57,788 bases of DNA from Lachnospiraceae bacterium (GTDB lineage Bacteria; Bacillota; Clostridia; Lachnospirales; Lachnospiraceae): the NCBI GenBank assembly GCA_017938315.1, contig JAGBBV010000040.1, positions 1-57,788 of the forward strand, written 5' to 3'. Below are positions 36,364 to 44,619 of this stretch, piece after piece (the first letter of the stretch is position 1; the number at the start of each line of letters is the position of its first letter). The notes under the pieces were generated by a model. That model searched no databases. It worked only from the letters and a program-made list of their open reading frames with translations, and was not told the DNA's origin. The translations under genes were made by a program, and so were the position numbers.

Positions 36364-37149
36364 TTACTGATTTGCAACTCCAAAGAACTGATTTAAATAC
36401 AGTACTCCGTACCAGTCAGCTTCTTCCAGCACAGACATATCATATCCGGCAGGAATGGATAAAGGATATTCCTTGTTCTGATACGTTAATGTCAGATTTA
36501 CCGTCAAATCTCTTCTTTCTTTTATGGCATCCATGACTGATTTGGGAAGCGCACTCCATATCTCGGTTTCCATTTCAACTGTTGCATTTTCTGCAGCTTT
36601 ACTTATCTTATCTGCTGTGGCATTACAAAACATTCCATAGGCAGAGTTTGCAATCTTCCTGGTTTCTCCCTGTTGTCCGCACTCTGTGCAGCACATGACT
36701 TCCACACCATCCTGCGCATCTGTTGCCGCCTGTATCTGTATCCATTCCCAATTGTGTTCATGCTTGTCTTCTTTTTCCGGAGCATTTGAAGCATTTGTGT
36801 TATTGTCCGGGGTTGATGAAGTAGGAGTGTAAGTGGCGAGTCGAAACACATATACTATATGACCCGCATCGCCACGCAAACTTTCTTCTTTCTCTTTCAC
36901 TTCAAACTGTTCCCCTTGTTCGACCGTAAATACTTTATTCACAATGCGATCGTCTCTATCAACATTATCAATATAGATTACAAGGCCTGAATGACCATTT
37001 ACTGTTATTGTATCCCCCGGATATAAGATTTGCCCCACCGTAAGATGACTGTCATACCCGGTAGCAGCCTGTACACTCATTCCCGGCATCACAGAAAGTA
37101 ACAGTGACAGTGTAACTAACAGGCTTCCCAATTTCATCAATTTTTTCAT
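36364..37149 (-). CDS. Secreted protein of unknown function with HEHNW/CxxCG motif
   Basis: A signal peptide (MKKLMKLGSLLVTLSLLLS, probable cleavage after VQA-A near 29) is followed by a beta-rich domain (about 30-105), a Ser/Thr/Asn linker and then KHEHNWEWIQI with VMCCTECGQQGETRK (about 132-170), a pattern also seen in the SH3 lipoprotein at the start of the window. The last 90 residues (WSALPKSVMDAIKERRDLTV onward) form a separate domain. It is exported but has no lipobox or sortase signal. The family is not known to me. A decayed partial copy lies at 38.2 kb. Its promoter has tandem upstream boxes, so it is probably switched by a regulator. Confidence 0.72.
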   Translation of the reverse strand: MKKLMKLGSLLVTLSLLLSVMPGMSVQAATGYDSHLTVGQILYPGDTITVNGHSGLVIYIDNVDRDDRIVNKVFTVEQGEQFEVKEKEESLRGDAGHIVYVFRLATYTPTSSTPDNNTNASNAPEKEDKHEHNWEWIQIQAATDAQDGVEVMCCTECGQQGETRKIANSAYGMFCNATADKISKAAENATVEMETEIWSALPKSVMDAIKERRDLTVNLTLTYQNKEYPLSIPAGYDMSVLEEADWYGVLYLNQFFGVANQ

Positions 37150-37208
37150 TTCGAATTCCCTCCGATTATTATATTAAGATAAAATACGTTGCAAAAAATA
37201 TCTGTAAT

Positions 37209-37237
37209 AGATTAGCATCCTTCCGTGAAATTTCCAA
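37209..37237 (-). promoter_or_regulatory. Promoter of the secreted-protein gene
   Basis: TTGGAA (37232-37237), 17 bp spacer ending in TGC, and TAATCT (37209-37214) on the minus strand. The tandem boxes at 37245-37277 start 7 bp upstream of the -35. Confidence 0.6.
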
Positions 37238-37244
37238 CCTTCTC

Positions 37245-37277
37245 TGCATAATCCGCAGATTTTTTGCACAATCCGCA
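37245..37277 (-). promoter_or_regulatory. Tandem 13-bp boxes upstream of the -35
   Basis: TGCATAATCCGCA (37245-37257) and TGCACAATCCGCA (37265-37277) differ at one base and have a 20-bp period, about two helical turns. Position and spacing suit an activator that binds direct repeats, such as a LytTR-type regulator, but the regulator is not identified. Confidence 0.6.
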
Positions 37278-37303
37278 AGTTTTTCCTCAAAAAAGGGGTT
37301 GAC

Positions 37304-37368
37304 AGGTCAATTGCAGCTCGAGATTCCCGCTTACATATTTTGTAAGCCGAAATTCACGCCTTTTTCTA
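37304..37368. repeat. Intergenic repeat, copy B (compact)
   Basis: Same orientation as copy A at 35039-35182 but without the internal 72-bp module: AGGTCAATTGCAGCTCGAG runs straight into ATTCCCGCTTACATA and a hairpin GCTTACA-TATTT-TGTAAGC. The two copies bracket the Rpn-nuclease and secreted-protein genes. Confidence 0.8.
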
Positions 37369-37452
37369 TCGGTATTCAAACGCCGGTGGTGTACTTATTA
37401 TATGTTTCGAATACAATTACAAAAACTGACATACAATATTCCCAAATCCCCA

Positions 37453-37489
37453 TTGACCATATAACAAAATTTGTGTATAATTTTGTTAT
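37453..37489 (+). promoter_or_regulatory. Promoter and palindromic operator of the toxin-antitoxin pair
   Basis: TTGACC (37453-37458) and TATAAT (37476-37481) have a 17-bp spacer. A perfect 11-bp inverted repeat, ATAACAAAATT (37461-37471) and AATTTTGTTAT (37479-37489), covers the spacer and -10. This is where an antitoxin or toxin-antitoxin complex would bind to repress its own operon. Confidence 0.85.
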
Positions 37490-37509
37490 CAAATAAGGAG
37501 GTGTTCCCA

Positions 37510-37773
37510 ATGCCAGCAATAAAATCAAGTGCTGATTTAAGAAATAACTACAACGAAATATCTTCGTTTTGTCATAGTTATCCTGAACCGGTTTTTATTA
37601 CAAAGAATGGAAAGGGCGACCTTGCTGTTATGAGCATTGAAGCCTATGAAGAATTAACCAGTCGCTTTGAACTATATAGCCAAATTAAAGAAGGTATGGA
37701 TGATATTGCATCCGGCAATACCCGACCTTTCTCTGAAGCAATGGCTGATATCCGGAGCAGACGTCGCGGATGA
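37510..37773 (+). CDS. Phd/YefM-family antitoxin
   Basis: The 87-aa protein from the ATG at 37510 (AGGAGG about 7 nt upstream) begins PAIKSSADLRNNYNEIS, with PVFITKNGKGDLAVMSIEAYEEL following, the classic Phd/YefM DNA-binding fold. The C-terminal 30 residues, including a basic end IRSRRRG, would wrap the toxin. It overlaps the toxin gene by 4 bp (ATGA) and has a palindromic operator in its promoter, consistent with autorepression. Confidence 0.93.
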   Translation: MPAIKSSADLRNNYNEISSFCHSYPEPVFITKNGKGDLAVMSIEAYEELTSRFELYSQIKEGMDDIASGNTRPFSEAMADIRSRRRG

Positions 37774-38102
37774 GTTATATAATCCACATCGCTGCAACTG
37801 CTGAACGTGATATTATGCGTGCTGCGGACCATATTGAATTTAATCTAAAAAACCCTACTGCCGCAGACCACCTGCTTGATGTAACTACCGAACAAATCAA
37901 CTCCCTCTCCGATATGCCGCAAAAGTTCCGTCTTGTAGATGACCCTGTTTTGGCAAGCTGGGGAATTAGATTTGTTATAGTCAATAATTACCTTGCTTTC
38001 TACACGATTGATGAAGAAAAGCAAATGATAATTATAGTAAGATTTCTCTTTCAAAAAAGCAACTGGAATGCCATTCTTCGTCAGGGGTTTTCCCTTACTT
38101 AA
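37770..38102 (+). CDS. RelE/ParE-superfamily toxin
   Basis: The 110-aa protein has the RelE/ParE fold pattern: an N-terminal strand (YIIHIAATAERDIMRAADHI), a helical hairpin, and a C-terminal sheet (GIRFVIVNNYLAFYTIDEE and IIIVRFLFQKSNW). The helix AAADHLLDV and the R-x-L/F pattern look more ParE-like (gyrase target) than mRNA-cleaving RelE, but sequence alone does not settle it. It is coupled to the antitoxin by ATGA overlap. Confidence 0.88.
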   Translation: MSYIIHIAATAERDIMRAADHIEFNLKNPTAADHLLDVTTEQINSLSDMPQKFRLVDDPVLASWGIRFVIVNNYLAFYTIDEEKQMIIIVRFLFQKSNWNAILRQGFSLT

Positions 38103-38211
38103 GGAATCTGTCGCACAGGTTCCTTTATTAATCTCAATAATGTAACTTCACTTTTACAATTCTGGAATATTCTCTCACGGTCTTTTGAAATTTAGTCTTA
38201 TTTTAATAACG

Positions 38212-38291
38212 CAAGTCTCTTCTTTCTTTTATAGCATCCATGACTGATTTCGGAAGAGCACTCCATAGGCAGGACTGACAATTGTTCCGGG
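38212..38291 (-). pseudogene. Decayed fragment of a second secreted-protein gene
   Basis: This 80-bp stretch closely matches two separate pieces of the secreted-protein gene: 36505-36560 (TCTTCTTTCTTTTAT, GCATCCATGACTGATTT) and 36635-36663 (CCATAGGCAG onward). The 75-odd bases between are missing, with the joint at a CCATA present at both breakpoints. It is too short to code and appears to be what remains of a paralogous copy. Confidence 0.7.
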
Positions 38292-38447
38292 TACTATCCT
38301 CAATCCTTTTAACATTTTTCAATCTCAATTGCATTTGCTGTTAATTTGGGCGTATATATTTATATTTATTTGAAAATATAGATGAAATAGGATGTTTGCA
38401 AGAAAAACAAATGCCGCTTCGCGTCGCTTATATACTACGGCTCGCTT

Positions 38448-38494
38448 AGCCTGTAAACTCCTACGGAGTCCACAGGCTACCGCTTACAGCGGTA
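38448..38494. repeat. Two adjacent hairpins next to the groEL terminator
   Basis: AGCCTGT/ACAGGCT with inner ACTCC/GGAGT (38448-38478) is followed directly by TACCGCT-TAC-AGCGGTA (38478-38494). No reading frame covers them. From about 38292 to 38447 I see only AT-rich sequence and no other feature. Confidence 0.6.
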
Positions 38495-38495
38495 T

Positions 38496-38559
38496 GTCAG
38501 AAATAAAAAAGGCGCTTGGCTTCAAGTAAACTTGAGCCAAGTGCCTTTTTATTTCTGAC
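38496..38559 (-). terminator. Long near-perfect terminator hairpin of groEL
   Basis: The arms 38496-38526 and 38531-38559 pair over about 29 bp (GTCAGAAATAAAAA, GGCGCTTGGCTTCAAG against its partner) with a 4-nt loop and only a few bulges. A/T runs on both sides of the GC-rich core make it a terminator in either direction. It starts 20 bp after the groEL stop. Confidence 0.85.
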
Positions 38560-38578
38560 GCATCGCCTGTTTATACGC

Positions 38579-40213
<1,635 letters not shown>

Positions 40214-40239
40214 TTATATTTTCTTAAATTATGTTCCTA

Positions 40240-40524
40240 TTACTGAATAACTGCGAGAATATCACTCTGTCTTACGATGATATATTCTTCTTCATCAATC
40301 TTTACATCAGTTCCTGCATACTTGGAGTAAATTACCTGGTCTCCCACTTTTACTTCCATCTTTACTTCCTTGCCGTCTACCATTCCACCGGGGCCTACCG
40401 CAAGTACTTCTGCCTGCTGGGGTTTTTCTTTGTTCTGTCCGGGTAATACGATACCGGATTTTGTTGTTTCTTCTGCAACTAACTGTTTTAATACTACTCT
40501 GTCTCCTAAAGGTACTAACTTCAT
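40240..40524 (-). CDS. groES: Co-chaperonin GroES
   Basis: The 94-aa lid of the GroEL chamber starts KLVPLGDRVVLKQLVAEE, with a mobile loop ETTKSGIVLPGQ (about 18-30) and the C-terminal YIIVRQSDILAVI. AAGGAGG precedes the ATG. It is the first gene of the groESL operon. Confidence 0.97.
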   Translation of the reverse strand: MKLVPLGDRVVLKQLVAEETTKSGIVLPGQNKEKPQQAEVLAVGPGGMVDGKEVKMEVKVGDQVIYSKYAGTDVKIDEEEYIIVRQSDILAVIQ

Positions 40525-40572
40525 GGATACTGCCTCCTTTATAATAGTTAAAATTATTTACTTTTTCTTTTG

Positions 40573-40599
40573 TTAGCACTCTTTCAATCCGAGTGCTAA
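40573..40599 (-). promoter_or_regulatory. CIRCE operator (HrcA site)
   Basis: A perfect TTAGCACTC-N9-GAGTGCTAA inverted repeat lies between the groES start and its promoter. This is the consensus binding site of the HrcA heat-shock repressor, so groESL should be heat-inducible. The hrcA gene is not in the window. Confidence 0.97.
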
Positions 40600-40611
40600 T
40601 CGCTAAAACTT

Positions 40612-40640
40612 ATATTAATTTTATATGCAACTGTTTGCAA
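40612..40640 (-). promoter_or_regulatory. Promoter of groESL
   Basis: TTGCAA (40635-40640) and TAATAT (40612-40617) with 17 bp spacing on the minus strand, immediately upstream of the CIRCE element so that HrcA would cover the start site. Confidence 0.65.
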
Positions 40641-40783
40641 ATGCTATCACAGCCGTATTTTAATTTGTTTTCTTTCATTTTCTCTTTATTTCTTTCATTT
40701 TCTTTCATTATCTCACGTTTGGCTAATTCTTGATTTTTAATAAATAGTTTATTTTTATAAATATTTCCTATCACATACCGTTA

Positions 40784-40792
40784 TGCTATAAT
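40784..40792 (+). promoter_or_regulatory. Extended -10 promoter of the acyltransferase gene
   Basis: TGC-TATAAT on the plus strand, about 35 bp upstream of the TTG start; the -35 (TTTCCT) is poor. It is back-to-back with the groESL promoter. Confidence 0.55.
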
Positions 40793-40826
40793 AACTATAA
40801 TTATAATTTATGCAAAGGGTACTCTA

Positions 40827-42134
40827 TTGAAAAAACAAAAAGACCAATCCCAACAGCATATCGACAGAAAAGTGTGGTACAAACTGGATTTGTCAGCCAT
40901 TGTCTATCCCACCTTGCAGCGGAAGGATTTTTCCTCTGTATACCGTTTGTCGGTTCTCTTAAAGGAACCCGTTAAACCGGATATTCTCCAGCAGGCTGTA
41001 GACATGACGCTTCCCCGTTTTCCAACTTATAAAACAGCCATACGAAAAGGGCTGTTTTGGCGCTATCTGGAAACAAACCACCGTCCTGGACCATTCGTGC
41101 AAAAGGATATCCGCAATTTCTGTATGCCTATGCCATTCAAAGCGGGAAACAGATATTTGCTCCGTGTATATTATCACGGTTGCAGGATTTCTTTGGAAGC
41201 ACACCACAGTTTAGGAGACGGTACGGGATGTATGCATGTTCTCAACACCATCACTGCCGTTTACCTAAGGTTACTTGGCCACGAAATATCTGACGGATAC
41301 TATGTAAAAGACATTCATGAAGCACCACATCCGGAAGAGCTTGAGGATGCATACATGCGTTACGCCAACGCCAAGGTAAGTCCCAAGCGTCCGGGGGAGA
41401 AAACCTATCGCGTCCGTGGTACCAAAGAACCTTTTTATACATTTAATGTCATTGACGGCATATTATCTGTAAAAGACGTATCCGCAGCTGCTGCCAAGTA
41501 TCAGGTCAGCATTACAGAATATTTGAACGCCGTTTTGCTTTATGCATTACTGAAAAAACAGGAGCACGAATGGCACATCCGCCTAAAACCTGTACGGATT
41601 GCCATGCCTGTTAATTTGAGACGCTTTTTCCCTTCCAAAACACTGCGTAATTTTATTACCATGATATATCCCGGGATTGATCCCAGGCTTGGTGACTATA
41701 CCTTTGAGGAAATTGTAACTCAGGTGCATCACTACATGCGTTATTACATCAATAATAAATTTTTAAAAGGTGACATCACCACCAATGCCAATACACAAAG
41801 GCATCCTTTAATCCGCATTGTCCCGCTGTTTTTAAAGGACTTTGTGGTACGCCAGTTTTATACCAAAGTCCAAGATAAAAATTCATCTGCAGGACTTACC
41901 AATATGGGGATGTTAAAAGTCCCGGAAAATATGGAACCGCATATTGAACGTTTTGATATCTATATGGGGCAGCCATTCTCCTCCCGGACCAATTGTGCAA
42001 TTATCAGTTTTAAAGATACCATGACCATAAACTTTGCCAGCAACATTGTAGAAAGTGATGTGGAACGATACTTTTTCCAGAAACTGGTTCAGGATGGTGT
42101 TCACGTTAAAATAGAAAGTAATCGAAATTTATAA
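40827..42134 (+). CDS. Condensation-fold acyltransferase (alcohol acetyltransferase-like)
   Basis: The 435-aa protein has the HHxxxDG-type active site HHSLGDGTG (about residue 130), as in chloramphenicol acetyltransferase-fold acyltransferases, NRPS condensation domains and alcohol acetyltransferases. The N-terminal part (VWYKLDLSAIVYPTL, then AVDMTLPRFPTYKTAIRKG) is typical of a clostridial subgroup with no known substrate. There is no carrier-protein or adenylation gene nearby, so a lipid, sugar or alcohol acceptor is more likely than a peptide. The start is TTG with AAAGGG upstream. The next gene, a zinc-ribbon membrane protein, follows after 16 bp and is probably a functional partner. Confidence 0.78.
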   Translation: MKKQKDQSQQHIDRKVWYKLDLSAIVYPTLQRKDFSSVYRLSVLLKEPVKPDILQQAVDMTLPRFPTYKTAIRKGLFWRYLETNHRPGPFVQKDIRNFCMPMPFKAGNRYLLRVYYHGCRISLEAHHSLGDGTGCMHVLNTITAVYLRLLGHEISDGYYVKDIHEAPHPEELEDAYMRYANAKVSPKRPGEKTYRVRGTKEPFYTFNVIDGILSVKDVSAAAAKYQVSITEYLNAVLLYALLKKQEHEWHIRLKPVRIAMPVNLRRFFPSKTLRNFITMIYPGIDPRLGDYTFEEIVTQVHHYMRYYINNKFLKGDITTNANTQRHPLIRIVPLFLKDFVVRQFYTKVQDKNSSAGLTNMGMLKVPENMEPHIERFDIYMGQPFSSRTNCAIISFKDTMTINFASNIVESDVERYFFQKLVQDGVHVKIESNRNL

Positions 42135-42150
42135 CAGAAAGGAATTTCCT

Positions 42151-42855
42151 ATGTCTTATTGTGTAAATTGCGGCGTCGAGTTGGAATCCTCCCTTGATTC
42201 CTGCCCCCTTTGCCATACACCTGTCATCAATCCAAACGATATTCCCAGAAAAAAAGAGGCCGGACCTTATCCTGTAGAAAAAGGACAGGTAGATAAAGTG
42301 CGACGTAAGGATTTAGCCATTCTGACAACAGTCGTTCTTGGTGCCACAGCTCTAAGCTGCCTGCTTCTTAATTTATTTGTTTTTCCGGGTACTATGTGGT
42401 CTTTATATGTAATCGGCATCTGTATCATTCTTCTTGTGCTTATGACACCGGTGATTATTTACTCAAAATTCCCGATTTACATTTACCTTCTTTTTGATGG
42501 GATTGCAGTGGGTTTCTTCCTATATTTAATTACGTTTAATACCCCGGGCAGTGACTGGTTTTTTAAACTGGCTCTTCCGATTATCGTACTCATTACCATT
42601 TTGGTAGAAATATTAGCTATGCTCCTTCACGCACTTCCTATTTCTTTTATCAGCACCGGACTGTACATCTTTGTAGAAATTGCCGTTTTCTGTATCGGTC
42701 TTGAACTGTTGATTGAGCATTATATAGGCTCTCCCAAACACCTCGTATGGTCAGCTGTGGTTTTGACAGTGTGCGGAGTCATCTCTATTTTGCTTGCTAC
42801 TATTTTATGTACCCGAAGGCTTCGCGAAGCAGTCCGCCGCAGACTTCACTTTTAA
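42151..42855 (+). CDS. Zinc-ribbon membrane protein (DUF6320-like)
   Basis: The N-terminus is a zinc ribbon (YCVNCGVELESSLDSCPLC, two CxxC pairs). A short basic linker is followed by five to six membrane segments (about 52-75, 80-100, 105-122, 132-155, 160-180 and 195-218) and a basic C-terminus REAVRRRLHF. This layout resembles DUF6320 proteins, often coded beside the acyltransferase-like protein upstream. It could anchor or regulate that enzyme at the membrane. A strong terminator lies 14 bp downstream. Confidence 0.75.
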   Translation: MSYCVNCGVELESSLDSCPLCHTPVINPNDIPRKKEAGPYPVEKGQVDKVRRKDLAILTTVVLGATALSCLLLNLFVFPGTMWSLYVIGICIILLVLMTPVIIYSKFPIYIYLLFDGIAVGFFLYLITFNTPGSDWFFKLALPIIVLITILVEILAMLLHALPISFISTGLYIFVEIAVFCIGLELLIEHYIGSPKHLVWSAVVLTVCGVISILLATILCTRRLREAVRRRLHF

Positions 42856-42869
42856 CAAAGAATACGCAA

Positions 42870-42900
42870 AAAACGTGTGTCAATTGCTGACACACGTTTT
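42870..42900. terminator. Bidirectional terminator between convergent genes
   Basis: AAAACGTGTGTCA and TGACACACGTTTT form a perfect 13-bp stem with a 5-nt loop, A- and T-rich at both ends. It serves the zinc-ribbon gene (plus) and the GGDEF-like gene (minus). Confidence 0.9.
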
Positions 42901-42901
42901 C

Positions 42902-43834
42902 TTATTTTGAAATTCCTTTTTCAAGTCTTTCCCGATACCCGGAAGTATTCTTTACCTCAAATTTGTTGTTAAACATTTCATACTCTGCATCGGACATTCT
43001 ATCTTCCAATTTTTCTTCCACATTCGTCTTATATACATACCCCACTGCAACAGAAGGTGCCAAAACGGGGTCTACGTATGCGTTACACCTCTGCTGTACC
43101 CGGAACGTAAACTCTTCCGCTTCTCCATCAGCAGCCATGGGAATTAAAACGCCAAATACATCTCCGTCAATTCTTCCGATTACAAACTCCGGTTTTCCTT
43201 CTTCTTTTAAAATTCCGGCTACAATCTTAATTAATCTGTCACTTTCCTCATCACCGAAATGGTCATTAACGAATTTCCAATCATTAATGTTAACATTAAT
43301 CACTGCAACCGGCACTACCTCTGATCGGTCAATGACTGACATCCTACTCTCAAAATAAGTTTTGTTAAATACACCTGTAAGCACATCTTCTTTTTCCTGC
43401 TGATTGCTTACGCGTCTCTTTTCCTGAAGCTTCGCTTCCAGCTCTTCCAGATAAATATTACTTTCCCTGTGAAGATAAGTTTCTTCTCCCAGTCTTTCAA
43501 GTATAATTAAGGCTTTATCTATCACACTGTTTAATAGCTGTCCGTTCTTACCCGGTTCTAATTCTTTTATGTATAAATGTCCTACTGTACGGTTCTGCAC
43601 CCTGAGTTTTCTTCCCGGTTCATTTACTACATCAGGATGAAATCCCAAAAAGCTGTCACCTACTACAATCTCTTTCTCCCCATGTCTATCTGTAAGCAAA
43701 ATATTAATTTGAAGCAGTTCTGCCAAATCCTCAAAATATTCTTTCAGCATTCCGCTGTCATATAGGTTCGATAGTGCATAGTTCTTGATATTGTCTTTCA
43801 ATCTTTTCTCGTAAGGTACTGTCTGATAGATCAT
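42902..43834 (-). CDS. GGDEF-domain protein with degenerate active site
   Basis: The N-terminal 130 residues look like a small sensory domain (LLTDRHGEKEIVVGDSFLG), followed by a helix/coiled coil (about 118-148) and a GGDEF fold: DVLTGVFNKTYFESR (about 150) and NINDWKFVNDHFGDEESDR (about 180). The signature motif reads RIDGDVFGVLIP where active diguanylate cyclases have GGDEF, so Gly1 and the catalytic acidic residue are changed. It is probably not a c-di-GMP synthase; it may bind nucleotide or act only as a sensor. No membrane segment. It is transcribed alone. Confidence 0.8.
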   Translation of the reverse strand: MIYQTVPYEKRLKDNIKNYALSNLYDSGMLKEYFEDLAELLQINILLTDRHGEKEIVVGDSFLGFHPDVVNEPGRKLRVQNRTVGHLYIKELEPGKNGQLLNSVIDKALIILERLGEETYLHRESNIYLEELEAKLQEKRRVSNQQEKEDVLTGVFNKTYFESRMSVIDRSEVVPVAVINVNINDWKFVNDHFGDEESDRLIKIVAGILKEEGKPEFVIGRIDGDVFGVLIPMAADGEAEEFTFRVQQRCNAYVDPVLAPSVAVGYVYKTNVEEKLEDRMSDAEYEMFNNKFEVKNTSGYRERLEKGISK

Positions 43835-43918
43835 AGAATAACCTCTCTTATTAGCAGTCTTTTCTTCTCTATAAGTATAACTTTTTTGACTATTTTTATC
43901 AAGTGATACCGCCCAATT

Positions 43919-44452
43919 TTACTGCTCAGCTTCTCTTTTTTCCACGGCTGTTTTTGTTTTAGGCTTTTGGTATGTCAAATTATCCTGTATCTGGCAATAT
44001 CTACCTGATTTATTATAGGAATCTGTCAAATGAGCATTATCCGGAAGCATGGTTTCTATTTCCTCATGTTTACCTTTTTTCTTTTCCTCTTTTCCGCTAT
44101 GTGAGAACCCCGGTCCTTCCCTCGTAAGGGATGTAAAGGCTTCTTTTCCTTTGTTAAATTTCCTTATAAATTCAGTGGGTATAGTTTTTATTTTGTTTTT
44201 CGCAGCTGTCATCGGTTTTACAATCTTATCTGCCCATAAATCCCGGATATATGCAAGGACTCCCATGGCTCCGTTTTCCAGACTTCTACGAATGTCAAAC
44301 ATTTCGGTTTTCTCTTTATTTTGATTTGATTCTCCCACCGAAAAAGAAGCAACCTGTTCCATCTTTGCTTGGGAGGTATCTTTCTTTTGTTTTACTTTAT
44401 TCTGTTGCCTGAAATCATCTTTATAAAAATGATACTCATTTTGAATTCTCAT
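43919..44452 (-). CDS. Hypothetical basic protein, 177 aa
   Basis: This is a Lys-, Glu- and Gln-rich, mostly disordered-looking protein without signal peptide or membrane segment. A short hydrophobic patch (MGVLAYIRDLWADKIVKPM, about 63-81) is the only ordered-looking part; the end is very polar (KTKTAVEKREAEQ). I do not recognise a family. The ATG has a GGGAGAAGGG site upstream, and the gene is divergent from the KdpD-like kinase gene. Confidence 0.6.
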   Translation of the reverse strand: MRIQNEYHFYKDDFRQQNKVKQKKDTSQAKMEQVASFSVGESNQNKEKTEMFDIRRSLENGAMGVLAYIRDLWADKIVKPMTAAKNKIKTIPTEFIRKFNKGKEAFTSLTREGPGFSHSGKEEKKKGKHEEIETMLPDNAHLTDSYNKSGRYCQIQDNLTYQKPKTKTAVEKREAEQ

Positions 44453-44532
44453 AACCCTTCTCCCTTTTTGCTGCCACCCATCTCCACAATATGTGTATCG
44501 ACATATATCATTTTAAAGTAAAGCCCTTTAAA

Positions 44533-44552
44533 TCTTTACGTTTTCTTTACGT
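44533..44552 (+). promoter_or_regulatory. Direct repeats TCTTTACGT, probable response-regulator site
   Basis: TCTTTACGT occurs at 44533-44541 and 44544-44552, an 11-bp period, ending 7 bp before the -35 of the two-component operon. This is the layout bound by OmpR/PhoB-type dimers, so the KdpE-like regulator may control its own operon. Confidence 0.6.
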
Positions 44553-44559
44553 CAAATAA

Positions 44560-44588
44560 TTGCTCCCTTTTTAAGAAAAAGGTATAAT
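44560..44588 (+). promoter_or_regulatory. Promoter of the two-component operon
   Basis: TTGCTC (44560-44565) and a perfect TATAAT (44583-44588) with 17 bp between. The spacer itself is a perfect palindrome, CCTTTTT-AAG-AAAAAGG. Confidence 0.75.
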
Positions 44589-44619
44589 CATGTTGATGCA
44601 TGTATAAAGGTGGAATTTT

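Noticed and set aside
37299-37310. TTGACA followed by GTCAA as a plus-strand promoter or a palindromic operator
   Set aside because: No -10 box lies 16-18 bp downstream, and the match to TTGAC-N2-GTCAA could be chance; the toxin-antitoxin pair has a better promoter at 37453.
40231-40446. Plus-strand frames over groES and groEL
   Set aside because: They are antisense shadows of clear genes without ribosome-binding sites.
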